DNA from: Candidatus Phycorickettsia trachydisci
Lineage (GTDB): Bacteria; Pseudomonadota; Alphaproteobacteria; Rickettsiales; Rickettsiaceae
Assembly (NCBI RefSeq): GCF_003015145.1
Contig: NZ_CP027845.1
Span: forward strand, 434,001 to 498,000
Length of the DNA: 64,000 nt
Reading direction: 5' to 3'
A program made the translations under genes and the position numbers. Below are positions 36,481-46,206 of this stretch, in pieces (within the stretch, counting starts at the first letter, position 1; the number at the start of each line of letters is the position of its first letter). The notes beneath the pieces are model-generated. The model was not told the DNA's origin. It saw nothing but the letters and a program-made list of their open reading frames with translations, and ran no database searches.

Positions 36481-39258
36481 CTATCTTAACGGTAAAGTTA
36501 TTGTAAATTTAGTCCAACTTTTACCATCACTTTCCGCAAAGATACTACCATCATGAATTTCTAAAACCTTTTTACATAAAGCAAGACCAATGCCTCTGCC
36601 ACCAGATGGTGTTCTTGTTTTTGAACTAACCATAAATTCTCCAAATATATCCAAAAGTTCGTTGTCAGGAATTCCAATTCCCTCGTCTTTAACTGTAAGG
36701 CGCGCAGCATAAATACCTACCTTCTCAAGTCCTATGGTAATAGAACCTTTTTTGCAGTAAGTTATAGCATTTATAATAAGGTTGTCCATCATTTGACCGA
36801 GGTAATACTTATCACCCTTAACTATTATTCCTTCTTCTACATTAAGAATAAATTCACTCTCAGCTTCATCTTTATAGAGTTTTTGGCATACTTTTAACCT
36901 CTCTTGGATCAATTCGCTAATATTGATTTTTTCTACTTTTAACTCATATCCAGAGCGGTTGAGTTTAGATAAGGTTGCAATATTAGAGTCAAAGCTTTCT
37001 AATCTTACAAAGCTTTTAAATATAACCTCTGCAGCATCTTTGCGTTCAGTATCTGTTAAGCTATCATATGAATCGTATAACATTTGTGACATAGACATAA
37101 TACCGGTCATTGGAGTATGATATTCGTGTTGCACATTACGTATAAATTCAGACTTTAATGATAAAGCTGAGATCATTTCTTTTTCTTGGTCTACAATCCT
37201 GTTTCTTAAGTGATCTATTCTTTCTTCCAACAATGATTCTTGCTCTTGTTTTGGTTTTAAGAAGATAATCAGTAAGCTTCCTATTAGCAATAGTAAATAT
37301 ATGATTTGTAGTCTCAAAGAAATGGTAGAAGAAGCAAGTGCCCCAGGAAAATAGATATTTGCAACTTTAGATGAGACGAAAGCTCCTGCAAATATCATCA
37401 CTAAAGCCCACTGCCATCTGACCAATACTGCAACTAGTATCAAGTTGATTATTAAAATCATTACTTGAGTAGGTGCAAAGTTACTAATAATAGCGAAGAT
37501 AAATCCTATATACACTAATCCGTAAAAAGTCACTAAATTCCATACGACATGTTCTATAACTTCGTTCTTTTTCCATGAATAAAGCCAAAGTGGATAGCTA
37601 AGAAGGGCTGTAGCAGAAAATAATACAGATGGGGTGACAAACTCAAAAAACAAAGGAAATGCCAACTTTGCGGTATGAGATATTGTTGCCATGTTGGAAT
37701 AGAGCGAAAAGAAACAAAACAAACCGGTATATACATACATAAGCTCATTATTAGGGCTGTTTTTAGACATAAACTTTGTAAAGTCAAAGTTTTGCAAATT
37801 CTCTTTGAATTTTTTCCATTTGAATTGTCTCTCTTGTTGAAGGGCTATAAGAGGAGCGGGATCTTTAATGCCAACCCAACCACCTGGTTGACGTAAAATA
37901 TAATGACTACCTATTAGGAATATTAAATTAGCAGCCATTCCTGGTACTGCTGCAGGAACATCTATAATAGGATTTATCTTCCAGAAGGCCGCTGTTGTTG
38001 CACCAGCTGCCATAGCAATTAAAACAGATGTGCCGCTACTACGAAAACCGAAAATAGTCATCATAAAAGGCACGCTTACAACTGGCATACTAAAGATGCT
38101 AGCAAATAAAGTTAATTGCAACAAACTGCCACCAGATAAAGCAAAACCAATCGCTATCGCTCCAAGTAATATAGCGGCAATCCGAGTTGCTATTAATTCT
38201 TTTTGTATCTTAAAACCTAAAGGTTTACAGAGATCATGTATAAATATAACAGAAGCAGAGTTAATATATGAATCAGCCGTGGACATTACCATTGCCATGA
38301 GACCCGCTAAGATAAAACCTCTTAGTCCTGTATATGATTGTTCTAACAAGATGTATTTAGCAACATTTTTAGTATCTAGATTAGGATTTGTGGACAAGAT
38401 TAATACGCTAATAAACACTAAAGTTAGAACTATGAAAAGCCACATAAGTGCAGCTATAATAAATGATTTTCTAGATTGTTCAACATTTTTCGCCATAGCA
38501 ATTCTTTGAAAAGAAGCTGGAGAAAAACCCGGAACAATAGCCCAAAAGAATAAAAATAAAAAGTATACAGATTTAGGTCGAGTGAAATCAAAAACTTCTG
38601 TGTAATCAAACAATTTATTAGTCGATAAAGTGTTTATTATTATGTTTAAATCCTTAATTTTGCCAAATATACAAAATGCAAGAGTCGGTAACATCGTACC
38701 GAATGTTAAAAGCTGCATTACATCAGTAAAAGTTACAGATTTTAAGCCCCCAAGAGCTGAATATAACGTTACAAGTATTCCCCCCATGATTACGCCGTAT
38801 ATTTCAGGATAACCAAAACAATACTCGAATATTAGTCCAGAGACTTTTAGTTGACCAGCTAATATTCCTGCGGAAACCATAAAACCTGAGATTGCCGATA
38901 TTATACGTACCTTTGTACCGTATAAAGAACCCATTGCTTCAGGAGTAGAAAGGTTATTTAAAAACTCTCCCATACGAGGCGCAAAAATTACACCGACAAG
39001 CAATATGGCTATCACTTCCCCTAGCTGGGAGAATATAAAATACAAACCATTGTTATAAGTCTCTGAAATGATTAATACAAAATCTCGCCCTCCTGCCCAT
39101 GTAGCAACAATGGTAGCAGCAATAGTGGCAGTTGAGAATTTCTTATCACCTATGGCATATTCTCTCATGCTTTTAATTCCATAGCTTGAAGATAAACCAA
39201 TAATCATAGTTAAAGCTATAAAACCTATAAAAATTGCCATATCAATCTGAGATATCAT
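36481..39258 (-). CDS. Sodium/solute symporter-histidine kinase fusion (intact copy)
   Basis: This 925-residue membrane sensor has a full SSS-family transporter (residues 1 to about 470, twelve or more helices, with TVVATWAGGRDF-like and ADSYINSASVIFIHDL blocks) and a second membrane domain (about 500-680). A coiled coil and histidine kinase follow: H-box HEYHTP with His711, N-box NLIINA at 826, G1 DEGIGIP at 858-864 and G2 GGRGIGLAL at about 886. The layout recalls CbrA-type sensors that couple substrate uptake to signalling. No response regulator gene lies in the window. A near-identical copy lies upstream and a decayed one at 3209-4967. Confidence 0.85.
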   Translation of the reverse strand: MISQIDMAIFIGFIALTMIIGLSSSYGIKSMREYAIGDKKFSTATIAATIVATWAGGRDFVLIISETYNNGLYFIFSQLGEVIAILLVGVIFAPRMGEFLNNLSTPEAMGSLYGTKVRIISAISGFMVSAGILAGQLKVSGLIFEYCFGYPEIYGVIMGGILVTLYSALGGLKSVTFTDVMQLLTFGTMLPTLAFCIFGKIKDLNIIINTLSTNKLFDYTEVFDFTRPKSVYFLFLFFWAIVPGFSPASFQRIAMAKNVEQSRKSFIIAALMWLFIVLTLVFISVLILSTNPNLDTKNVAKYILLEQSYTGLRGFILAGLMAMVMSTADSYINSASVIFIHDLCKPLGFKIQKELIATRIAAILLGAIAIGFALSGGSLLQLTLFASIFSMPVVSVPFMMTIFGFRSSGTSVLIAMAAGATTAAFWKINPIIDVPAAVPGMAANLIFLIGSHYILRQPGGWVGIKDPAPLIALQQERQFKWKKFKENLQNFDFTKFMSKNSPNNELMYVYTGLFCFFSLYSNMATISHTAKLAFPLFFEFVTPSVLFSATALLSYPLWLYSWKKNEVIEHVVWNLVTFYGLVYIGFIFAIISNFAPTQVMILIINLILVAVLVRWQWALVMIFAGAFVSSKVANIYFPGALASSTISLRLQIIYLLLLIGSLLIIFLKPKQEQESLLEERIDHLRNRIVDQEKEMISALSLKSEFIRNVQHEYHTPMTGIMSMSQMLYDSYDSLTDTERKDAAEVIFKSFVRLESFDSNIATLSKLNRSGYELKVEKINISELIQERLKVCQKLYKDEAESEFILNVEEGIIVKGDKYYLGQMMDNLIINAITYCKKGSITIGLEKVGIYAARLTVKDEGIGIPDNELLDIFGEFMVSSKTRTPSGGRGIGLALCKKVLEIHDGSIFAESDGKSWTKFTITLPLR
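38673..38841. repeat. 169-bp exact repeat, copy 1
   Basis: Identical by eye to 41367-41535 (offset 2694 bp) within the symporter part of the two tandem fusion genes. Flanking sequence is similar but not identical. This suggests recent duplication or gene conversion. Confidence 0.85.
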
Positions 39259-39384
39259 AATTTATTACTTATTAGTTAATTTTTTACATTTAAACAATTT
39301 AGAAATGCTAATGAATGGTAGCATCTGCACTTGGAACAATACTGAAATAAATCTAGCCAAATTTTCTTCATCACTTTAGGCTAA

Positions 39385-41952
39385 TCATGATATTTTTATA
39401 CAAAAGCTTAGAGAATTAGATCCAAACCTTTCTAAATTAATATTTATTATACCTTTAGGGCAGTTTATAATTGCATTAATGATCAAATTATCTATCATCT
39501 GCTCTAGGTAGGACTTGTTGCCATTAATTTTGATATTTTCTTTTATATTAACAACAAATTCTCGTTTTGAATCATCCTCTTCATACAAATTACGACAAAC
39601 TCTAAGTCTAGTATTAATTAAAGTAGTTAAATCTATTTCTTCTTGATTTAAATCAAAATCTAAAGTGGCTAATTTGCTTAAATTAGCTATGTTTGATTCA
39701 AAATTTTCTAATCTCATAAAACTTTTCAATATTATCCTTGCAGCTTCTTGTTTTTCGGAGCCGTTCAAATTGTCATAAAAATCAAAAAGCATTTGAGATA
39801 TGAATATGACGTTGTTCAAGGGTTTGTGATTGTTATTTTCAACTTTAGAAAGAGATAATGCTCTCATCATATCTTCTTCTTTAGCTAAAATCTTTCTCCT
39901 TAAATAATTAACTCTTGAAGTAAGTAATGTTTCTTGTTCTTGTTTAGGTTTTATAAACATTACTAGTAAGCCACTAGTAAGTACTAACAAATATATTATT
40001 TGCAGCTTTATTGATAAACCGCTCAAAGACAATACGGTTGGAAAATAATACCTAGTTGAGAAGAAAGTAAACAAGATACCAGATATGGTTATAGAAAGTG
40101 CCCATTGCCATTTAACTAGCATCGCTACAATAATAATACTAAGCGTTAAAAGCATGACCTGTAATGGATTGAATCCGCTTAGCATAGTAAATAGGAATCC
40201 TATGCAAATCAATCCGTAGAAAGCAACAATATTCCAGACCATATGAGCTATTACTTCTCTTGCTTTCCAAGAATCAGACCAGAGAGGATAACTTAATAAA
40301 GCCGTGGCTGAAAATAGAACAGAAGGGGTAATAAATTGGAATAATTGAGGAAAGCGTAATTTAGTATCATGATCAATAGTAGCAATATTGCCGTATAAAG
40401 ATATAAAGCAAAAGACAGCAGTATATACATACATTAACTCATTATTGGGGCTATTTTTTTCCATAAATTTTGAAAAATTAAACTCCTTAATATACTGAGT
40501 AAATAATGTTATTATATTTTGTCTTTCTTTTGTATTAATCAAATGAGTTAAACTCTTAACTTTAATCCACCCACCTTTTTGTTTCAAAAAATAATGACTA
40601 AACAATAAGAATATTAGATTAGATGCCATAGCAGGTATTACACCTGGAATATGTTTTATATGCAAAAATTTTTCCCAAATTATTAAAGTAATAACTCCGG
40701 CACCCATACCAATTAAAACAGACCTGCCACTACTACGAAAACCAAAAATAGTCATTATGAAAGGAACTGTTACAACTGGCATGCTAAACATGCTAGTAAA
40801 TAAAGCTAATTGCAATAGGCTACTACCAGATAAGGCAAATCCAATTGCTATAGCGCCAAGTACCATTGCTGCAATACGAGTGGCCATTAACTCTTTTTGT
40901 ATTTTAAATCCTAAAGGTTTACATAGATCATGTATAAATATAACAGAAGCAGAATTAATATATGAGTCTGCCGTAGACATTACCATCGCCATGAGACCCG
41001 CTAAAATAAAGCCTCTTAGTCCTGTATATGATTGTTCTAACAAGATGTATTTAGCAACATTTTTAGTATCTAGGTTAGGGTTTGTGGCTAAAATCAATAC
41101 ACTAATAAACACTAGGGTTAAAACTATGAAAAGCCACATAAGCGCAGCTATAATGAATGATTTCCTAGATTGTTCAACATTTTTCGCCATAGCAATTCTT
41201 TGAAAGGAAGCAGGAGAGAAACCAGGAACAATAGCCCAAAAGAATAAAAATAAGAAGTATATTGATTTAGGTTGAGTGAAGTTAAAAACTTCTGTGTAAT
41301 CAAACAATTTATTAGTCGATAAAGTGTTTATTATTATGTTTGCATCTTTAATTTTATCAAATATATAAAATGCAAGAGTCGGTAACATCGTACCGAATGT
41401 TAAAAGCTGCATTACATCAGTAAAAGTTACAGATTTTAAGCCCCCAAGAGCTGAATATAACGTTACAAGTATTCCCCCCATGATTACGCCGTATATTTCA
41501 GGATAACCAAAACAATACTCGAATATTAGTCCAGAAACTTTTAGTTGTCCCGCAAGTATCCCTGCAGAGAGTACAAAACCTGAAATAGCTGATATTATAC
41601 GCACTTTTGTGCCGTACAAAGAGCCCATTGCTTCAGGGATCGAGAGGTTGTTTAAAAATTCTCCCATACGAGGAGCAAAAATTATACCAACAAGTAATAT
41701 GGCTAGCACCCCCCCTAGCTGAGAGAATATAAAGTATAAACCGTTGTTATAAGTCTCTGAAATGATTAATACAAAATCTCTCCCCCCTGCCCATGTGGCA
41801 ACAATGGTAGCAGCAATAGTGGCGGTTGAGAATTTCTTATCACCTATGGCATATTCTCTCATGCTTTTAATTCCATAGCTTGAAGATAAACCAATAATCA
41901 TAGTTAAAGCTATAAACCCTATGAAAATGGCTATATCAATCTGAGAAACCAT
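39385..41952 (-). CDS. Sodium/solute symporter-histidine kinase fusion, degenerate kinase (tandem copy)
   Basis: This 855-residue paralog of the downstream gene is nearly identical over the symporter (residues 1-400). The transporter and second membrane domain look intact. The kinase part is not: where the intact copy has HEYHTP, this one reads NNNHKP, so the phospho-acceptor His is Asn. The protein stops soon after the N-box (NLIINAI), before both glycine-rich ATP motifs. It cannot be an active kinase as written. It could work as a transporter or a non-catalytic partner of the intact copy. Stop to next gene is 126 bp. Confidence 0.82.
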   Translation of the reverse strand: MVSQIDIAIFIGFIALTMIIGLSSSYGIKSMREYAIGDKKFSTATIAATIVATWAGGRDFVLIISETYNNGLYFIFSQLGGVLAILLVGIIFAPRMGEFLNNLSIPEAMGSLYGTKVRIISAISGFVLSAGILAGQLKVSGLIFEYCFGYPEIYGVIMGGILVTLYSALGGLKSVTFTDVMQLLTFGTMLPTLAFYIFDKIKDANIIINTLSTNKLFDYTEVFNFTQPKSIYFLFLFFWAIVPGFSPASFQRIAMAKNVEQSRKSFIIAALMWLFIVLTLVFISVLILATNPNLDTKNVAKYILLEQSYTGLRGFILAGLMAMVMSTADSYINSASVIFIHDLCKPLGFKIQKELMATRIAAMVLGAIAIGFALSGSSLLQLALFTSMFSMPVVTVPFIMTIFGFRSSGRSVLIGMGAGVITLIIWEKFLHIKHIPGVIPAMASNLIFLLFSHYFLKQKGGWIKVKSLTHLINTKERQNIITLFTQYIKEFNFSKFMEKNSPNNELMYVYTAVFCFISLYGNIATIDHDTKLRFPQLFQFITPSVLFSATALLSYPLWSDSWKAREVIAHMVWNIVAFYGLICIGFLFTMLSGFNPLQVMLLTLSIIIVAMLVKWQWALSITISGILFTFFSTRYYFPTVLSLSGLSIKLQIIYLLVLTSGLLVMFIKPKQEQETLLTSRVNYLRRKILAKEEDMMRALSLSKVENNNHKPLNNVIFISQMLFDFYDNLNGSEKQEAARIILKSFMRLENFESNIANLSKLATLDFDLNQEEIDLTTLINTRLRVCRNLYEEDDSKREFVVNIKENIKINGNKSYLEQMIDNLIINAIINCPKGIININLERFGSNSLSFCIKIS
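41367..41535. repeat. 169-bp exact repeat, copy 2
   Basis: Partner of 38673-38841, inside the degenerate symporter-kinase copy. The identity extends over the segment encoding the end of the first symporter half, bounded by single-base differences. Confidence 0.85.
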
Positions 41953-42433
41953 AATTTATCACCTAATTAATTAAAAGCATGTATTATATTATAACTCTAT
42001 TTATAGCTTATTAATTTTTTAATGTATAGTGTGGGTTTTATAAAAATATTAAATGTTATTCGAAATAGTTTAGATTTTAAACGATTTAATTAGAAATTTC
42101 GTTAGAATCAAAATAAAAATATATGATTATTACTAATTTATTATAATATAAATATTTTAGAAAGGATGCAATTCATTAAAGTTCAGAAAATTTTGATCCA
42201 AATATTCATTGAAAGCTAAACCTTGATTAAGCTAAGATTTGTAATTTTATCTTATGATGCAAATTTTTATCATTTTAATACAATTTTTAAATCTCTGCCA
42301 TTTACTCTAAACTCACTAGTTGTCAGAGTTCGATTTGAATAATCGCCTAATTTCATGGTCGATTAAATAATTATATTGATATGCTTCTAAAATAAAGATA
42401 CAATAAATTTATTAATTAAATGTTAGCCAATTT
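41953..42433. other. Gene-free divergent gap
   Basis: This 481-bp AT-rich stretch lies between the leftward symporter-kinase gene and the rightward orphan gene. Stops are frequent in the frames I read. A TATAAT-like element occurs at 42142-42147 but has no good partner. I see no RNA gene or strong hairpin. It should contain both divergent promoters. Confidence 0.4.
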
Positions 42434-42934
42434 ATGTTAAAGTTAAAAAAAGAAAATTTAGGTGATAATTCTAAAAAAAAATTGTCTGAGCTGATAGAAA
42501 AACTCAAGATACAAGAAGATAAACAGGAAGCGGTAGAAAAAATATTAATAAACTCCATTCCTGACCCATTGAAGGTTTGGAGTGTTCTCTTAAATGACAA
42601 AGCGATTGGTAAGCATTTCAAAAATTTAATCGCACAATTAGACACGCCTTCCACTCGTAATTCTTATACTGAAACGATTTTTGACAAGATTAAAGAATGC
42701 ATAGAACCCCAAGCTGATATTAAGATAACTATAGAAATAAAAAAATCAGAACCTAATTCTACAATTAGTGATTCTTCAACAGAACTTTGTGCAGAGCCGA
42801 TTAAATTAGATGCTAGTGGTAATGAGGTGGATAATAACCCCTCAGTGCAAAGCCTGCAAACTGTAGTACAGGTAGAAGAAACGGGGAAAGATTCCCAAGG
42901 ATATGTAAACATACAGTCGGAAGATCTAGGATAA
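42434..42934 (+). CDS. Hypothetical acidic protein
   Basis: This 166-residue protein is not recognised. The first 100 residues are charged and helical (KKKLSELIEKLKIQEDKQEAVEKIL), and the last 60 are Ser/Asn/Glu-rich and probably disordered, ending in NIQSEDLG. No signal peptide or membrane segment. The ATG has no strong ribosome site. It is a single rightward gene between two leftward ones. The composition fits a small secreted or adaptor protein, but nothing supports a specific role. Confidence 0.5.
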   Translation: MLKLKKENLGDNSKKKLSELIEKLKIQEDKQEAVEKILINSIPDPLKVWSVLLNDKAIGKHFKNLIAQLDTPSTRNSYTETIFDKIKECIEPQADIKITIEIKKSEPNSTISDSSTELCAEPIKLDASGNEVDNNPSVQSLQTVVQVEETGKDSQGYVNIQSEDLG

Positions 42935-43108
42935 AGGGCTTGAATTTTATTATCTTGGATAAATTGAACTGAACTAATAGTTGCTTTAATTTTCGTAACC
43001 TTAATGATACTGAAAGTGCTTTCTGGATCAAAAATTTGGGGCTTGTTTACAACAAACTTGTAAGTAGCAGCTTTAGAAAATAACTCCTTCGCAAAATCTA
43101 TGAATAAA

Positions 43109-44194
43109 TTATGTATTAATTTCTCCTAGGTGACCTGATAACCGAATGAAGAAATCATCACATAACTTCATATTTGGATCTTTTTCAGGATCAGCGTTTT
43201 CACTAATATCTTCGCTTTTCACATGATAAAGCTCATATTGTCCTCCTAACTGTTCTGTCATTTCCTTAAAGTAACTTCTTTCTTTTTCATAATCTATTTC
43301 TATCAACTTAAAACCAGGTTCCGCAAAAATTAAGTTCGCAAAACCTGAACCATGTGGTCCAGCGATGATTTTTGCATGAGCAAAAATTTTAGCCTGCACT
43401 TCTGGTGAAAGTTTTTCTAAATATAGAATTTCAAAATCCAAATCTTCGAGTTTACATTTTATCTCTTCCTCATTTATAATTTTTCTGGAAGATGCATTTG
43501 CTCTAGAAATGTAGATCTTATCATATGTTTCACATTCTGTATCATCTTTAAGAAAAACACCTTCTAATGTTTCTTCTAACCAAGATAAGCCATGATGGCC
43601 CTTACAGGGTATATGTGGTACTGAGGGGACTATTAACTCCCGCGCTTTAATAATACAATCTTCGTTAATGATCAATAACTTTTCCTCGTTTATACCATTA
43701 CAACTTAAAAATTTTTTAAGAGACGTTTTGTGCCATTCTTCTAATCCGTTGATATATATATGGTCATATTCGATTTTTGATTCTTTTAGTATAGCAAGAC
43801 GAGGCAAAACTTGCACTAACCAATGGTACCAATTTTCCGATCCGGGTGAAGATATTACAGCAAGTCTTCCGTTGTAATATAAAAATTTTTCATCTAGTTC
43901 TCTTAGCTTAATTTGATCATTTTCAGGAGAGGTTTGTGTATCTTTTATAATAACGCAGTCTTTTGTTAATATTTTTCCATCGTTTACTACAATTCCTTCC
44001 GGCAATTGAGCCACAAATAATAGGTCTTTTGTGTAGAGGATAGTTTCAGGTTCTAAATCAGATTTATCTAAGTTTGCAGGTTGTTTTTTATTAGATGGTT
44101 CTAATTTTGTAATCTCCTCTTTAATTATATCAGGCAGTTCAGAAGAAGTTAATAATCCTTGCGTCTTCAAATCTTCTAATGGTGTAGCTTGCAT
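43109..44194 (-). CDS. Glycosyltransferase family 61 protein
   Basis: This 361-residue protein has the GT61 (DUF563) landmarks: SENWYHWLVQVLPRLAIL in the middle, an ISRANASSRKIINEEEI block and AKIIAGPHGSGFANLIFAEPG in the last third. The N-terminal 60 residues are polar and lack a signal peptide, so a cytoplasmic enzyme is likely. GT61 enzymes include xylosyl- and N-acetylglucosaminyltransferases, in bacteria usually acting on surface polysaccharide or protein. It follows lysC by 12 bp and is probably co-transcribed with it. Coding-like sequence continues past its stop in another frame (to about 42930). Confidence 0.78.
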   Translation of the reverse strand: MQATPLEDLKTQGLLTSSELPDIIKEEITKLEPSNKKQPANLDKSDLEPETILYTKDLLFVAQLPEGIVVNDGKILTKDCVIIKDTQTSPENDQIKLRELDEKFLYYNGRLAVISSPGSENWYHWLVQVLPRLAILKESKIEYDHIYINGLEEWHKTSLKKFLSCNGINEEKLLIINEDCIIKARELIVPSVPHIPCKGHHGLSWLEETLEGVFLKDDTECETYDKIYISRANASSRKIINEEEIKCKLEDLDFEILYLEKLSPEVQAKIFAHAKIIAGPHGSGFANLIFAEPGFKLIEIDYEKERSYFKEMTEQLGGQYELYHVKSEDISENADPEKDPNMKLCDDFFIRLSGHLGEINT

Positions 44195-44206
44195 ATTAAT
44201 TCTAGT

Positions 44207-45370
44207 TTAATGATTATCTTCTATAAATTCTTTATGAAGTTTTTGAGTTAAATTTTGTGCATCCTCTTCGTTTAGCAGCATACTGATCCTTGAATGCTCT
44301 GGGTTGAAATAGCTAATTTCAAAATCAGAAATAACTTTTAAAATTTTATTTATTAATGATTTTTCATTTAGCAGTCTGTTCCCTATAACGCTAACTATTG
44401 CTACATCGCTCCTAATAGTAAACATATCATAATTTTTTTCTAAAATCTGTTCTATTTTATTCATTTCTTCCATGGAACAAATAATTTTTATGATCTTTCC
44501 ACTATTAAAAGCAGATAGTACCTCAGCTTTTAGTTCTAATAAAATCTTGTGTAATGGTTTAGTAGATTCTATTTCAACCATGAAAATATTTGGGTTACAG
44601 ACAATTCCTATTATTTTACTCTGTTCCATATGTTTGTTTGCTACAATTTGTGTTCCAATTTCTTCTTCAAAGGAAGATAAAACGTTTAAGTTGATTCCAA
44701 AAGTTTTTGCAATTTCAATACTTCTGGGATGCATTACTTTAGCTCCTTGATAGCTAAATTCAAGCATTGTATTATGATCTATTTTAGAAATTTTATATGC
44801 ATTATGAATAATGCGCGGATCTGCACTATATATGCCCGATACATCTGTATATATATCGCATCGTTCCGCTGAAATACTCGCTGCAACCGCCACTGCCGTA
44901 ATGTCAGACCCCCCTCGCCCCAAGGTTGTAATGTTATTATTGTTAATGCCCTGAAATCCGCATATAACTGGTACAAATCCTTGATTTAAATACTCCAATA
45001 TAATCTTATGGTTAATATTTAAAATAAGAGCACTTGTATTCTGGTTATCGGTTGTAATTGGAATTTGCCAACCTTGTAGCGGTATAGATTTGATACCATT
45101 GTTATTTAATGCTAACGACATCAAGCCACAGCTAATGTTTTCTCCATTGCTGAGCACAAAGTCAACAATTGCTTTTTCTTGAGTATTAATTAAAGAAGAA
45201 ATTGCTTTACAGTATTCTACTAAGGAATTAGTAAAGCCGGCCATAGCAGATATAACAACCGCAACATAATGACCCCGGTTTATTTCTTTTTGAATCTTAG
45301 GAACAATTTGTTTTATTCTCTCAATATTAGAGACAGAAGTACCGCCAAATTTTTGTACTATTATGCCCAC
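44207..45370 (-). CDS. lysC: Aspartate kinase
   Basis: This 387-residue enzyme makes aspartyl phosphate, the first step to diaminopimelate, lysine, threonine and methionine. The start VQKFGGTSVSN, the GRGGSDITAVAVAASISAERCDIYTDVSGIYSADPRI region and two C-terminal ACT domains (regulatory) are present. In reduced intracellular bacteria it is often kept for the diaminopimelate needed by peptidoglycan, which agrees with ddl, ftsQ and rodA here. It overlaps the upstream mscS gene by 10 bp. Confidence 0.92.
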   Translation of the reverse strand: MGIIVQKFGGTSVSNIERIKQIVPKIQKEINRGHYVAVVISAMAGFTNSLVEYCKAISSLINTQEKAIVDFVLSNGENISCGLMSLALNNNGIKSIPLQGWQIPITTDNQNTSALILNINHKIILEYLNQGFVPVICGFQGINNNNITTLGRGGSDITAVAVAASISAERCDIYTDVSGIYSADPRIIHNAYKISKIDHNTMLEFSYQGAKVMHPRSIEIAKTFGINLNVLSSFEEEIGTQIVANKHMEQSKIIGIVCNPNIFMVEIESTKPLHKILLELKAEVLSAFNSGKIIKIICSMEEMNKIEQILEKNYDMFTIRSDVAIVSVIGNRLLNEKSLINKILKVISDFEISYFNPEHSRISMLLNEEDAQNLTQKLHKEFIEDNH

Positions 45371-46203
45371 GCTTTGTTTATATCAATATTTTCTATAATA
45401 ATTTTGGTTCCTAGGGCTTTAGTTAGCTCTATATTGAGGTGATGCTTAAATAGAAGCGAGTCCTCATTTATTTTAGCTTTGTAGGTAATTAAGTAAATGT
45501 AATAGTTGGCATTTAAGCTTTCTAAGATCACTTTGGGTGAAATGTTTTTTGATGTTTTTTTATCAAGCAAAGAGGTAATAGATTCGGTAACTTCGTCAAT
45601 ATCAAGAACTTTAGGTACCATTAATTGGATTCGATGTATTAATGGCTTTGACTCTTTTGTCCAATTTACTAAGCTGCTTTGCAGGATAGAACTATTAGGT
45701 ATAAACAATGTTGCATTTGAAAATGTATTCAGGGTAATACATCTGTTGCCAATGTCTGTCACTTTACCCGTTTTACCATCTATTGTAATAATATCGCCTA
45801 TAGATAATGGTTTTTCGATGGTTATGATTAAGCTACTAAGCAAGTTATTGATTAAATGTTGGACCCCAAGCCCTAAACCAAGGGCTAAGGCACCTCCCAA
45901 AAATGCAAAGCTTTCGAGAGGAATGTTTGCAATCTGCAGTATAAAAATAGCCAGCACAACTCCGATTAAGACCGAAAAGATTTTTTCTATCATTTCTTTA
46001 TTTTCAGGAGCTACTGATTCGGCTAGTCTGTGAACTAAAAAAGGTCCTATTTTATGATAATGTCTTAAAAAAAAATAAAATAATGAAAAGGCGATAATGA
46101 TGTTAGATAATTCAATTTGCTTATTGCCTACCGAAATTAAGACAAAATGCCATATTTTATCTAATAATATTAGAAATTGGCCAAATGAATTATCTAAGCT
46201 CAT
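45361..46203 (-). CDS. Mechanosensitive ion channel (MscS family)
   Basis: This 280-residue inner-membrane channel opens under membrane tension to release solutes. It has three predicted helices; the pore-lining stretch is the Gly/Ala-rich FAFLGGALALGLGLGVQHLINNLLSSLIITIEKPLSIGD segment typical of MscS. A soluble beta domain follows (DGKTGKVTDIGNRCITL, NSSILQSSLVNW). It lies between bamE and lysC; the 10-bp overlap with lysC points to one transcript. Confidence 0.88.
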   Translation of the reverse strand: MSLDNSFGQFLILLDKIWHFVLISVGNKQIELSNIIIAFSLFYFFLRHYHKIGPFLVHRLAESVAPENKEMIEKIFSVLIGVVLAIFILQIANIPLESFAFLGGALALGLGLGVQHLINNLLSSLIITIEKPLSIGDIITIDGKTGKVTDIGNRCITLNTFSNATLFIPNSSILQSSLVNWTKESKPLIHRIQLMVPKVLDIDEVTESITSLLDKKTSKNISPKVILESLNANYYIYLITYKAKINEDSLLFKHHLNIELTKALGTKIIIENIDINKAWA

Positions 46204-46206
46204 AAA

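Noticed and set aside
40757-41203. 148-residue plus-strand open frame inside the symporter-kinase gene, similar to one at 38030-38509
   Set aside because: Both are antisense to the duplicated symporter and are similar only because the sense genes are paralogs.
42664-42912. 82-residue minus-strand open frame opposite the orphan gene at 42434
   Set aside because: Its translation is Ser/Leu/Ile-rich and looks like an antisense shadow; only the part beyond 42930 seemed worth a note.
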